A DNA stretch of 38,785 nucleotides, taken from positions 1-38,785 of the forward strand of contig JAUXZG010000138.1 in the NCBI GenBank assembly GCA_030694005.1, written 5' to 3'. A program made the position numbers and the translations under genes. The notes below the pieces were generated by a model. That model was not told where the DNA came from, made no database searches, and was given only the letters and a program-made list of their open reading frames with translations. This document shows, piece by piece, positions 7,460 through 14,113 of the stretch (its first letter is position 1; every line of letters starts with the position of its first letter). The DNA is from Desulfobaccales bacterium (lineage in GTDB: Bacteria > Desulfobacterota > Desulfobaccia > Desulfobaccales > 0-14-0-80-60-11).

Positions 7460-8446
7460 TTGGGTAAGCGCCCCGGCAATCCCCTCCTCGCCAGCAAGGC
7501 CATTATTCTGACCGGCGGCCTGATGCTCTGCCTAGTGGGGCTTACGGAAACGGCCTGGGGGGCGGCGGGGGCGGCCGCGGCCACTGCCCCGGGCGGGGCT
7601 ACCCCGTGGTGGGTCTGGGCTTTGGTACTCCTGGGGTTTTCCTTTCTGGTGGGGATCTTATCCCTGCTGGGGGGCATGGGCGGCGGCACCCTGTTCGTGT
7701 CCATCATCGGCGGCTTCCTGCCCTTTCACCTGGACTTTGTGCGCTGCGCTTCCCTTTTGGTGGCTCTCTGCGGGGCCCTGTCCGCCGGGCCCGGCCTGCT
7801 ACGTTTCGGCATGGGAGACCTGCGCCTGTCCTTGCCCGCGGCCTTGATGACCTCCAGCGGCGCCATCTTAGGGGCTATGATTGGCCTAAGGCTCCCCACG
7901 CATATCGTCCAGGTGGCCTTGGGTTTCACCCTTTTGGGGGTTGTGGTTCTCCTGTTGAGGGCCAGAAGGGCGGAATATCCCGAAGTGAAGGAGCCGGATG
8001 CCTTATCCGCTCTTCTGGGGATTCACGGCATCTATCTTGACCGGGCCACCGAGGAGGAGGTTTCCTGGAAGGTGCACCGCACCCCGGTGGCCCTGCTGTT
8101 GTTTTTGCTCATCGGTATCATGGCCGGGGTCTTCGGCATCGGGGCCGGCTGGGCCAACGTTACGGTCCTCAACCTGATCATGGGCGCCCCCATAAAGGTG
8201 GCCGTGGGCACCAGCAAGCTTATCATCTGCCTGACCAACACCAGCGCGGCCTGGATTTACCTCCACAGCGGCGCGGTGTTGCTGGTGATCGTGGTGCCCT
8301 CCATCATCGGCATGATGCTGGGCAGTTGGGCCGGGGTTAACATTTTGGTCCGGATTGCCCCCATCAGACTGCGGTATATCGTCATCGCCCTGCTGTTATT
8401 TGCGGGCATCAGGTCCCTGTTAAAGGGGTTAGGGATCTGGAATTAA
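7460..8446 (+). CDS. TauE/SafE (TSUP) family anion permease, second copy
   Basis: A 328-residue inner-membrane permease of the TSUP family, diverged from the one at 2306. It begins with a hydrophobic signal-like segment (AIILTGGLMLCLVGLTETAW), an Ala/Gly-rich periplasmic-looking stretch, and then the first repeat with the motif LLGGMGGGTLFVSIIGGFLP. A hydrophilic loop of about 50 residues (ARRAEYPEVKEPDALS and on) precedes the second half, which carries IMAGVFGIGAGWANV and APIKVAVGTSKLIICLTN. The TTG start at 7460 is supported by GGGAGGG 5 nt upstream; an ATG at 7523 is possible but would cut the first hydrophobic segment. It heads a plus-strand set with a small membrane protein and two Usp genes, matching the minus-strand module at 1868-3634. 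Substrate unknown. Confidence 0.88.
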   Translation: MGKRPGNPLLASKAIILTGGLMLCLVGLTETAWGAAGAAAATAPGGATPWWVWALVLLGFSFLVGILSLLGGMGGGTLFVSIIGGFLPFHLDFVRCASLLVALCGALSAGPGLLRFGMGDLRLSLPAALMTSSGAILGAMIGLRLPTHIVQVALGFTLLGVVVLLLRARRAEYPEVKEPDALSALLGIHGIYLDRATEEEVSWKVHRTPVALLLFLLIGIMAGVFGIGAGWANVTVLNLIMGAPIKVAVGTSKLIICLTNTSAAWIYLHSGAVLLVIVVPSIIGMMLGSWAGVNILVRIAPIRLRYIVIALLLFAGIRSLLKGLGIWN

Positions 8447-8452
8447 TCCTGG

Positions 8453-8532
8453 GGGGAAAAGGGAAAAAGGATAAATAATAAAGAATGTTTCATTTATTAC
8501 CCTTTCGCCTTTTGCCCTTTAAGCTTTTCCCC
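8453..8532. repeat. Long imperfect inverted repeat between TSUP and small membrane gene
   Basis: GGGGAAAAG (8453-8461) pairs with CTTTTCCCC (8524-8532), and further purine/pyrimidine-rich blocks pair imperfectly inside. It may act as a partial terminator or mRNA-stabilising structure between the two genes. Confidence 0.45.
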
Positions 8533-8558
8533 ATGGTAAACTAAAGGGAAGGCTGGCT

Positions 8559-8972
8559 ATGAGCGAAATGCAGAAATTCGATATCCAGTTATTCTATGCC
8601 AGGGTCATCGACCGGGCGGCCAAATTGGGTTTCCTCTTGCTGCTCTTGACTTTTTCCATCTATATGGGCGGGATTCTCACCCCTTATGTGCCCCTGGAAG
8701 ATCTGCCCCAATATTGGAGCCGGCCGGCATCTCTTTATCTGGAGGCAAACCGGATCCAGACAGGCTGGGGCTGGGTGGCCGAGTTGCACCACGGGGATAT
8801 GCTTAACTTTTTCCCCATCGCCATCCTGGCGGGGGTCACCATTTTCGGGTACCTCTGCTTGGTCTGTAAATTATTGCGTAACCGTGAGGTTATCTTGGGA
8901 ATGATAGTTATCTTTCAAGTCATGGTGTTAATCCTGGCAGCTTCCGGGATTTTGAGAACAGGAGGGCATTGA
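8559..8972 (+). CDS. Small integral membrane protein next to TSUP permease (DUF1634-like)
   Basis: A 137-residue protein with three clear membrane helices: about residues 22-42 (AAKLGFLLLLLTFSIYMGGI), 83-103 (NFFPIAILAGVTIFGYLCLV) and 113-132 (LGMIVIFQVMVLILAASGIL). A hydrophilic loop of about 35 residues sits between the first two. Size, topology and position right after a TauE/SafE gene match the DUF1634 family, which is known for this pairing; the assignment rests on context and topology, not on a clear motif. The ATG at 8559 has a GGGAAGG site upstream. Its stop overlaps the start area of the next Usp gene (1-bp gap), so the two are probably translated together. Likely an accessory partner of the permease. 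Confidence 0.65.
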   Translation: MSEMQKFDIQLFYARVIDRAAKLGFLLLLLTFSIYMGGILTPYVPLEDLPQYWSRPASLYLEANRIQTGWGWVAELHHGDMLNFFPIAILAGVTIFGYLCLVCKLLRNREVILGMIVIFQVMVLILAASGILRTGGH

Positions 8973-8973
8973 C

Positions 8974-9816
8974 ATGGAGCAAACGCCCATCTGTCCCGCC
9001 CGACTGGAAAAACTCCTGGTCTGTACCGACGGTTCTGCCGACAGCCAGGGGGCGTTGAGCGGCACCCTGGCCCTGGCCCAGTCGTGCGGCAGCAAAATCT
9101 TTGCTTTACAGGTGCTGGAATTTAACCCGGAACTGGAGGCTCAAGCGCCGGAGTTTATCGCTCAGCGGGAAGCGAAAGTGCACGATTACCTGAAAATGTG
9201 CAAGGCCGAGGCCGAAAAACTGGAGGTCCCCATCGAGACCCGGGTGCGCCGCAGCGAGGCCGCGTATGTGGGCATCGTGGAAGAGGCCGAAAAGATCAAG
9301 CCCGACCTCATCATCATGGGCCGCCGGGGCCGGGGCCGGCTGTTTCGGTTGATGATGGGCAATGTCACCGCCCGGGTCATCGGCTACAGCCCTTTTAATG
9401 TCCTGGTGGTTCCTAAAGGCGTGCTCCTGGAATTTAAAAGAATTCTCATCGCCAGCGACGGCTCCCCGCACAGCTACGCGGCCTGGGATGAGGCGCTGTT
9501 TATGACCCAACGGGTGGGGGCGGACCTCATCGCCCTGTCCGTGGCCCGGGATGAACGGGACCTGCCCACCGCCCAGGCCATCGTTGGGCGCCTGCAGAAA
9601 GAAGCGGCCTCCCAGGGGATAAAGGTGAAAGCCCTGGTGCTCGAGGGGCGTCCCTTTGAGGCTATCGTCCAGGCGGCCCGGGATGAAAAGGTGGACCTAA
9701 TCGTCATGGGAACCCTGGGGATGACCGAACTGAAGTCGCTCCTCATGGGGAGCACCACCGAACGGGTCATAGCCCAGGCCCCATGCTCGGTAATGGTGGT
9801 TAAACGGTTGATGTAG
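8974..9816 (+). CDS. Tandem-domain universal stress protein
   Basis: A 280-residue cytoplasmic protein with two UspA domains, about residues 10-145 and 148-280. Domain 1 starts LEKLLVCTDGSADSQGA and carries GRRGRGRLFRLMMGN, a G-x2-G-x9-G motif with Asn where Ser or Thr is usual. Domain 2 starts FKRILIASDGSPHSYAAW and carries GTLGMTELKSLLMGS, a complete motif. Both domains could bind nucleotide, domain 1 less surely. The ATG at 8974 has GGAGGG 8 nt upstream and lies directly after the small membrane gene. It is a close paralogue of the Usp protein at 10105; a repeat-filled gap separates the two. Confidence 0.92.
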   Translation: MEQTPICPARLEKLLVCTDGSADSQGALSGTLALAQSCGSKIFALQVLEFNPELEAQAPEFIAQREAKVHDYLKMCKAEAEKLEVPIETRVRRSEAAYVGIVEEAEKIKPDLIIMGRRGRGRLFRLMMGNVTARVIGYSPFNVLVVPKGVLLEFKRILIASDGSPHSYAAWDEALFMTQRVGADLIALSVARDERDLPTAQAIVGRLQKEAASQGIKVKALVLEGRPFEAIVQAARDEKVDLIVMGTLGMTELKSLLMGSTTERVIAQAPCSVMVVKRLM

Positions 9817-9879
9817 GGGTTAATTGCATAAGTTAGCGAAAGAAAAATGCTTAATCGTTCACTGAAAATGGGGCTTAAA

Positions 9880-9965
9880 GTCCCCCTTTCATAAAGGGGG
9901 ATTTAGGGGGATTTTTAAGGGGTTATCATAAAATCCCCCCTGCCCCCCTTTAGAAAAGGGGGGTA
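9880..9965. repeat. Intergenic C/G-rich palindromic repeat (TCCCCCTTT...AAAGGGGGA type)
   Basis: Two hairpins, one at 9881-9901 (TCCCCCTT/AAGGGGGA) and one around 9940-9963 (CCCCCCTTT/AAAGGGGGG). Together they form an imperfect larger palindrome with AAATCCCCC-type arms. Repeats of this type are common in intergenic DNA of several proteobacterial groups. It separates the two tandem Usp genes. Confidence 0.6.
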
Positions 9966-10030
9966 AAGAAGTCCGCTTTCAAATGTAACGTTAAATATTA
10001 AACATACCACTAGGCTGGGGTAATCTCGGG

Positions 10031-10068
10031 TGAGGACCAGGGGCCTGCGGCCCTTAGCCCCCTCCCCC
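10031..10068. repeat. Partial GGGGGAGG-family palindrome
   Basis: The right half of the family: a GGGGCCTGCGGCCC core with the tail TTAGCCCCCTCCCCC, as in the copy at 1731-1795. The left arm is degenerate (GAGGACCAGGGG). It lies directly upstream of the second tandem Usp gene. Confidence 0.5.
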
Positions 10069-10104
10069 AAACATCCATCTACCTCAAAACGGGAGGTCAT
10101 GGAG

Positions 10105-10953
10105 ATGGTGGCAAAGCCGGTTTGTCCTGGTGAGTGGGACCGGTTGTTGGTCTGCACTGACGGTTCCCCGGAGAGTCAAGGGGCGGTGGCCGAGGCCCTG
10201 GCTCTGGGTCGCTTATGCGGCAGCCAGGTTTATGTTTTGCAAGTACTGGAGATTATACCGGAATTTGAGGCGGTGGCCCCGGACCTCATGGTGCGTCTGG
10301 AAGAAGAGATCCGCTCCCAGCTTCAGGCCTTAAAAGCCGAGGCCGCCAAAATGGCAGTGTCCCTTACGACCCTGGTGCGGCGCAGCGTCTCGGTCTTCAG
10401 CGCCATCCTGGAGGAGGCGGCAGAGATTCGGCCGGCCATGATCATTATGGGCCGTTACGGGCGCACCGGTTTGACCCGGCTCCTCATGGGCAGCGTCACC
10501 GCCCGGGTCATAGGCCACAGTCCGGTAAATGTCCTGGTGGTGCCCCGACAGGCCATCGTGGCCTTTGGCAGGATCCTGGTGGCCAGCGATGGGTCTCCTT
10601 ACAGCCTCGCAGCCTGGGAGGAGGCCCTTTCCATGGCCAAAAAGGCGGACAGCGTCTTGTTTGCCATCTCCGTCGCCCAGGAGGAAGGGGATCTCCCCCA
10701 GGCCCAGAAGATTGTTCACCAATTGCTGGCCGCTGCCAACCGGGAAGGTGTCCCCCTTCAAGGCCTGGTGCCCACAGGGCAGCAGATAGGTGACGCCATC
10801 GTCCAGGCGGCCCTGAGAAATGAGGTGGACCTGATCATCCTGGGCAGCCACGGCCGCACCGGCCTTACCCGGCTGCTCATGGGCAGCGTCACCGAAAGGG
10901 TTATCGGCCATGCCCCCCAACCCGTGCTGGTGGTGAAGAGAGGGATGAAGTGA
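10105..10953 (+). CDS. Tandem-domain universal stress protein, second paralogue
   Basis: A 282-residue protein with two UspA domains, clearly paralogous to the one at 8974 (shared openings LLVCTDGSPESQGA and LVRRS, and the same domain spacing). Both nucleotide motifs are complete: GRYGRTGLTRLLMGS in domain 1 and GSHGRTGLTRLLMGS in domain 2, each followed by VT(A/E)RVIGH. The start is set at ATG 10105, 8 nt after GGGAGG; the ATG at 10099 lies only 2 nt from that site, and the longer frame from 10030 runs through a palindromic repeat. A recent duplication of the upstream gene is the simplest explanation. Confidence 0.92.
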   Translation: MVAKPVCPGEWDRLLVCTDGSPESQGAVAEALALGRLCGSQVYVLQVLEIIPEFEAVAPDLMVRLEEEIRSQLQALKAEAAKMAVSLTTLVRRSVSVFSAILEEAAEIRPAMIIMGRYGRTGLTRLLMGSVTARVIGHSPVNVLVVPRQAIVAFGRILVASDGSPYSLAAWEEALSMAKKADSVLFAISVAQEEGDLPQAQKIVHQLLAAANREGVPLQGLVPTGQQIGDAIVQAALRNEVDLIILGSHGRTGLTRLLMGSVTERVIGHAPQPVLVVKRGMK

Positions 10954-10956
10954 GTT

Positions 10957-11003
10957 GGGGGAGGACGGGGGAACACCTACAAAAATTCCCCCGGCCCTCC
11001 CCT
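10957..11003. terminator. GGGGGAGG-family palindrome acting as terminator between convergent genes
   Basis: Arms GGGGGAGGACGGGGGAA and TTCCCCCGGCCCTCCCC form a long hairpin between the stop of the second tandem Usp gene and the stop of the thioesterase gene. No U-tract follows, so it may be a repeat copy used as a barrier rather than a true intrinsic terminator. Confidence 0.5.
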
Positions 11004-11012
11004 CAAAGCCAT

Positions 11013-11450
11013 CTACCTTTCCAACGCCTCTTTGAGCCGCGCCGGCAGTTCTTGGGCGTGCCAGGTAGAGTCGATGGCCACCAGGTGGGCCGTGCCTTCG
11101 GCCAGCAGTTCCCGGCCGGTTTCGGGATAAAATTCAAAACGGAAGATCACCGCTTTAGGCCGCAATTCCTGGATGCGGGTCTCGACCAGGAGAATATCCC
11201 CGTATCTGGCCGGGCGCTTAAAGCGGCACCAGGCCTCCACGATGGGCAGCCCGAACCCTTCCCTCACATTGCGGAAGGTCTCTTGAGGGTTTAGACCCAC
11301 GGCCCGCAAAAACTCCTCGATGGCCCGGTGGCAATAACGGAAGTAGCTGACGAAATAGACGATGCCGTAGGGGTCGGTGTCGCCGAAGCGCACCCGCACT
11401 TGCGTGCGGTGTACCCCATCTTTCAGGTCGGGGTTGGGCGGCCTAGTCAT
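11013..11450 (-). CDS. YbgC/4HBT-family acyl-CoA thioesterase
   Basis: A 145-residue hotdog-fold thioesterase of the 4-hydroxybenzoyl-CoA/YbgC type, cytoplasmic, hydrolysing short acyl-CoA esters. The family signature is intact near the N-terminus: RVRFGDTDPYGIVYFVSYFR, with the catalytic Asp at about residue 26, followed by the helix RAIEEFLRAVG. The central strand EAWCRFKRPARYGDILLVET is also typical. Length matches the family. The ATG at 11450 has a GGGGG stretch upstream, a modest ribosome-binding site. It is a single minus-strand gene convergent with the second tandem Usp gene and divergent from the carboxyltransferase genes. Substrate unknown; proximity to acyl-CoA carboxyl transfer genes may be coincidental. 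Confidence 0.88.
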   Translation of the reverse strand: MTRPPNPDLKDGVHRTQVRVRFGDTDPYGIVYFVSYFRYCHRAIEEFLRAVGLNPQETFRNVREGFGLPIVEAWCRFKRPARYGDILLVETRIQELRPKAVIFRFEFYPETGRELLAEGTAHLVAIDSTWHAQELPARLKEALER

Positions 11451-11501
11451 TTTAACCCCCTTGGCTTTGGGATAGCGGGGGAGGGGGCTAAGGGTTTTTT
11501 T

Positions 11502-11732
11502 AGCTGTCAGCGGTCAGCTTTCAGCAGTCAGCTTTTTACATTATTTAACTAATGATGGGTCTCTCAATTAATATGATTTGTTTTTAGGTCACTGTCATTC
11601 TGAACGGAGCGCCGCGGAGTGAAGAATCTAGATTCTTCGCTTCGCTCAGAATGACATTTTACAGACATATTAATTATGGAACGCATCAATAGTAAATGTT
11701 TTTTAAAAGCTGATATCTGATCGCTGACAGCC
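11502..11732. repeat. Inverted GCTGA-heptamer element, copy 1
   Basis: The left arm at 11502-11533 is a string of 7-bp units (AGCTGTCAGCGGTCAGC, then TTTCAGCAGTCAGC). The right arm at 11708-11732 has the same units inverted (AGCTGATATCTGATCGCTGACAGC). Two further copies lie at 13523-13663 and 13932-14102. Confidence 0.75.
11594..11655. mobile_element. GTCATTCTGA palindromic element nested in the heptamer element
   Basis: The ends GTCATTCTGA and TCAGAATGAC are perfect inverted repeats around GAAGAATCTAGATTCTTCGC. A related element lies at 35171-35241. It sits between the two arms of heptamer element copy 1. Confidence 0.7.
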
Positions 11733-11823
11733 AATCTCCCCCAGCCCTCCCTCTCAAATCACTATCCCCTATTATATTGGCCGGCGTATGTCTGGGGAAG
11801 GGAAATTTTTCACCTGAATTGGG

Positions 11824-11852
11824 TTGACATGGACCAAAAAAGAAAATAATCT
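11824..11852 (+). promoter_or_regulatory. Sigma70-like promoter for the carboxyltransferase genes
   Basis: A perfect -35 box TTGACA (11824-11829), a 17-bp spacer and TAATCT (11847-11852) as a weaker -10. The predicted start near 11859 would give a leader of about 108 nt before ATG 11968. Confidence 0.6.
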
Positions 11853-11873
11853 CCTCTAGTCGCGAGAAACTCA

Positions 11874-11943
11874 CCTCAAGCCGTTCCCACAAGCTGCGCC
11901 CATTGAGACCCCCACACGTCTCGGGAATGACATGAGGTAACGG
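11874..11943 (+). promoter_or_regulatory. Potential structured 5' leader of the carboxyltransferase mRNA
   Basis: Three nested complementary pairs: CCTCA (11874-11878) with TGAGG (11933-11937), TTCCC (11884-11888) with GGGAA (11923-11927), and GAGAC (11905-11909) with GTCTC (11918-11922). CCGTT (11881-11885) can instead pair with AACGG (11939-11943). It matches no riboswitch class I can recall. Confidence 0.35.
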
Positions 11944-11967
11944 GTTATGCTTAAAAAGGAGTAACTT

Positions 11968-13521
11968 ATGAAGACCGTGGCCCAAAAGATCCAGGAGTTG
12001 AAGGAGAAAGAGGCCCAAATCAAGGCCATGGGGGGACCCAAGGCCATTGACAAACAGCATCAGAGCGGCAAACTCACGGCTCGGGAGCGCCTGGATCTTT
12101 TCTTCGACCCCGGGACCTTTAGGGAGACCGATCTTTTCGTCACGCACCGCTGTGTCAATTTCGGCATGGAAAAGATAGAGATTCCCGCGGACGGGGTGGT
12201 CACCGGGTTCGGCCGGGTGAACGGCCGCCCAGTATTCGCTTTCTCCCAGGACTTTACCTCCCGGGCCGGCTCTTTGGGAGAAATGCATTCCAAGAAAATC
12301 TGCAAGGTAATGGACCTGGCGCTCAAGGCCGGGGTCCCCTTCGTTGGCTTCAACGATTCCGGCGGGGCCCGCATTCAGGAAGGGGTGGATTCCCTGTCGG
12401 GGTACGGCCAAATCTTCTATCGCAACGCCATCGCTTCCGGGGTCATCCCCCAGATCTCGGCCATCATGGGTCCCACGGCTGGAGGCGCGGTGTACTCGCC
12501 GGCCATGACCGACTTTGTCTTCATGGTGAAAAACACCAGCTACATGTTTATCACCGGGCCGGATGTGATCAAGAGCGTCACGGGCGAAGAGATTACCTTC
12601 GAGGACCTGGGCGGGGCCCTGGCCCACAACATGAAAAGCGGGGTGGCGCAGTTCGCCTGCGAATCCGACGCAGACGCCATTGAGCAGATCAAGCGGCTGT
12701 TGAGTTTCCTGCCCAACAACAACATGGAAGACCCGCCCCTCAGCCCTTGCGCCGACCCGGCCAACCGGGAAGACCCGGTCCTGGACAGCATCGTGCCGGA
12801 CAGTCCCCGGGCCTCTTATGACATGAAGGATGTGATTCGGGCCGTGGTGGATGAGGGCGATTTTTTTGAGTCCCATGCCCTCTTCGCCCAGAACATGGTA
12901 GTGGGCCTCGCCCGTTTAAACGGCCGGAGCGTAGGCATCATCGCCAACCAGCCCAAGGTGCTGGCCGGGTGTCTGGATGTGGACGCGGCGGACAAAGCCA
13001 CCCGCTTCATCCGCTTCTGCGACGCCTTCAACGTGCCGCTGCTGACCATCGCTGATGTGCCGGGCTATTTGCCGGGGAGCGACCAGGAGTGGCGGGGCAT
13101 CATCCGCCACGGGGCCAAGCTTTTGTGGTGCTATTCCGAAGCCACGGTGCCCAAGCTGACCCTGATCACCCGCAAGGACTACGGCGGCTCCTATCTGGCC
13201 ATGTGTTCCCGGGACCTGGGGGCAGATATGGTGATCGCCTGGCCCACCGCCGAGATCGCCGTCATGGGCGCGGAAGGCGCGGCCAATGTGATTTTCCGCA
13301 AAGAGATCAAGGAGGCCGCGGACCCGGCCGCCAAGCGCCAGGAGATCATCGATAATTACGAGAACCTGCTCTACAACCCCTATATCGCTGCGTCCCGGGG
13401 TTTTGTGGACCAGGTGATCCTGCCCCGGGAGACCCGCCCCCGGCTCATCGAGGCCTTTGAGACCATGTGCACCAAGCGGGAAAGCCTGCCAGCCAAAAAG
13501 CACGGCAATATCCCGGTGTAG
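11968..13521 (+). CDS. Acyl-CoA carboxyltransferase, PCC-beta / methylmalonyl-CoA decarboxylase alpha / transcarboxylase 12S type
   Basis: A 517-residue carboxyltransferase that moves a carboxyl group between biotin and propionyl-CoA, forming or consuming (S)-methylmalonyl-CoA; cytoplasmic or membrane-associated complex. The N-half has GGPKAIDKQHQSGKLTARER, the acyl-CoA oxyanion region FVGFNDSGGARIQEG and MGPTAGGAVYSPAMTDF. The C-half has the biotin-side region VPGYLPGSDQEWRGIIRHG and RKDYGGSYLAMCSRDLGAD. Length is right for the family. The start has AAGGAG 7 nt upstream. Downstream lie a 68-residue subunit-like protein and a 5S-like protein with a biotin domain; no biotin carboxylase or membrane decarboxylase beta subunit is nearby. 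This favours a methylmalonyl-CoA:pyruvate transcarboxylase, but a carboxylase using distant subunits cannot be excluded. Confidence 0.9.
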   Translation: MKTVAQKIQELKEKEAQIKAMGGPKAIDKQHQSGKLTARERLDLFFDPGTFRETDLFVTHRCVNFGMEKIEIPADGVVTGFGRVNGRPVFAFSQDFTSRAGSLGEMHSKKICKVMDLALKAGVPFVGFNDSGGARIQEGVDSLSGYGQIFYRNAIASGVIPQISAIMGPTAGGAVYSPAMTDFVFMVKNTSYMFITGPDVIKSVTGEEITFEDLGGALAHNMKSGVAQFACESDADAIEQIKRLLSFLPNNNMEDPPLSPCADPANREDPVLDSIVPDSPRASYDMKDVIRAVVDEGDFFESHALFAQNMVVGLARLNGRSVGIIANQPKVLAGCLDVDAADKATRFIRFCDAFNVPLLTIADVPGYLPGSDQEWRGIIRHGAKLLWCYSEATVPKLTLITRKDYGGSYLAMCSRDLGADMVIAWPTAEIAVMGAEGAANVIFRKEIKEAADPAAKRQEIIDNYENLLYNPYIAASRGFVDQVILPRETRPRLIEAFETMCTKRESLPAKKHGNIPV

Positions 13522-13522
13522 T

Positions 13523-13663
13523 AGCGGTCAGCTATCAGCAGTCAGCGATCAGCCAAAGATTAAAAGCTCAAAGAAATGCATCATTGAGAAATTGAGGTCA
13601 GCTATTATTGACGGTTTTTTTGCTTTTGCTTTTGCTTTAGCTGAAAGCTGACCGCTGACAGCT
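13523..13663. repeat. Inverted GCTGA-heptamer element, copy 2
   Basis: Left arm AGCGGTCAGCTATCAGCAGT (13523 on) and right arm AGCTGAAAGCTGACCGCTGA (13639 on), inverted around about 85 bp of AT-rich DNA. It lies between the carboxyltransferase gene and the small subunit gene, so it would form a long hairpin in their shared mRNA. Confidence 0.75.
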
Positions 13664-13726
13664 TAACCTGACGATTGATCGCAGGTCTAACGGATGACCC
13701 GCGGTAAGGCAAGAGGAGAGGACAAC

Positions 13727-13933
13727 GTGAAATCAATCAAACCCCAGGTGCTGGCTGCCATCAGCGGGGCCGTCCAGGCCTACCTGGCCGCCGAAGAGGA
13801 GGCCCTCCAGGCCGCGGCCTTTTCTCTGGCGGCCGCCGCTTCTTTCGGCCCGCCGCCCAACCTCTGGGGCCTGGCCGGCCGCCAGGGGGCCATGCAACTT
13901 CGCGTCTTGATGCAACGCCGCAGCTTGAGATAG
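13727..13933 (+). CDS. Small protein resembling the C-terminal part of decarboxylase delta/epsilon (OadG/MmdE-like) subunits
   Basis: A 68-residue protein between two carboxyltransferase genes. It has an N-terminal helix KPQVLAAISGAVQAYLAAEE, an Ala-rich middle, and a C-terminal motif LWGLAGRQGAMQLRVLMQRR. A W-x-(L/A)-x-GRQ-x2-M-x-R pattern after such a helix recalls the conserved end of the small delta/epsilon subunits of methylmalonyl-CoA and oxaloacetate decarboxylases, which assemble the complex; this is from memory and only moderately sure. No membrane anchor is present, unlike full delta subunits. The GTG start at 13727 is chosen because AGGAGAGG lies 7 nt upstream. It is flanked on both sides by heptamer repeat elements. 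Confidence 0.65.
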   Translation: MKSIKPQVLAAISGAVQAYLAAEEEALQAAAFSLAAAASFGPPPNLWGLAGRQGAMQLRVLMQRRSLR

Positions 13934-14102
13934 CTGTCAGCGGTCAGCAATCAGCTATCAGCAAATAAAGACAAACTATCGGCGGTCAGCTAGCGGCTTT
14001 CAACAAAATGAATCATGGCAAGAGTTGCCAAAAAAAACATGCCTGAGCAATTTATCTTAATTAAGGTTTTGCTGAAAGCTGACTGCTGAAAGCTGAACGC
14101 TA
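13932..14102. repeat. Inverted GCTGA-heptamer element, copy 3
   Basis: Left arm AGCTGTCAGCGGTCAGCAAT (13932 on), then a second block GGCGGTCAGCTAGCGG (13981 on), and inverted right arm GCTGAAAGCTGACTGCTGAA (14071 on). It separates the small subunit gene from the biotin-protein gene, and its right arm ends 5 bp before the AAAGGAG ribosome-binding site. Confidence 0.75.
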
Positions 14103-14113
14103 AAGGAGTATTT

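Larger units (their letters stand above)
11451..11967. other. Gene-free gap with nested repeats, promoter and structured leader
   Basis: No gene is supported. The left part is a repeat element bounded by GCTGA-type heptamers (11502-11732) with another palindromic element inside it (11594-11655). The right part holds a sigma70-like promoter and a leader of about 110 nt for the carboxyltransferase gene. Confidence 0.75.

Noticed and set aside
11686-12876. Long minus-strand open frame opposite the carboxyltransferase gene
   Set aside because: It is a mirror of the strongly coding plus strand in GC-rich DNA, has no ribosome-binding site and a His/Gly/Pro-rich composition typical of antisense frames.
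13523-14102. GCTGA repeats considered as a CRISPR array
   Set aside because: Units are 7 bp, contiguous and arranged as inverted arms; there are no unique spacers of constant length and no cas genes.
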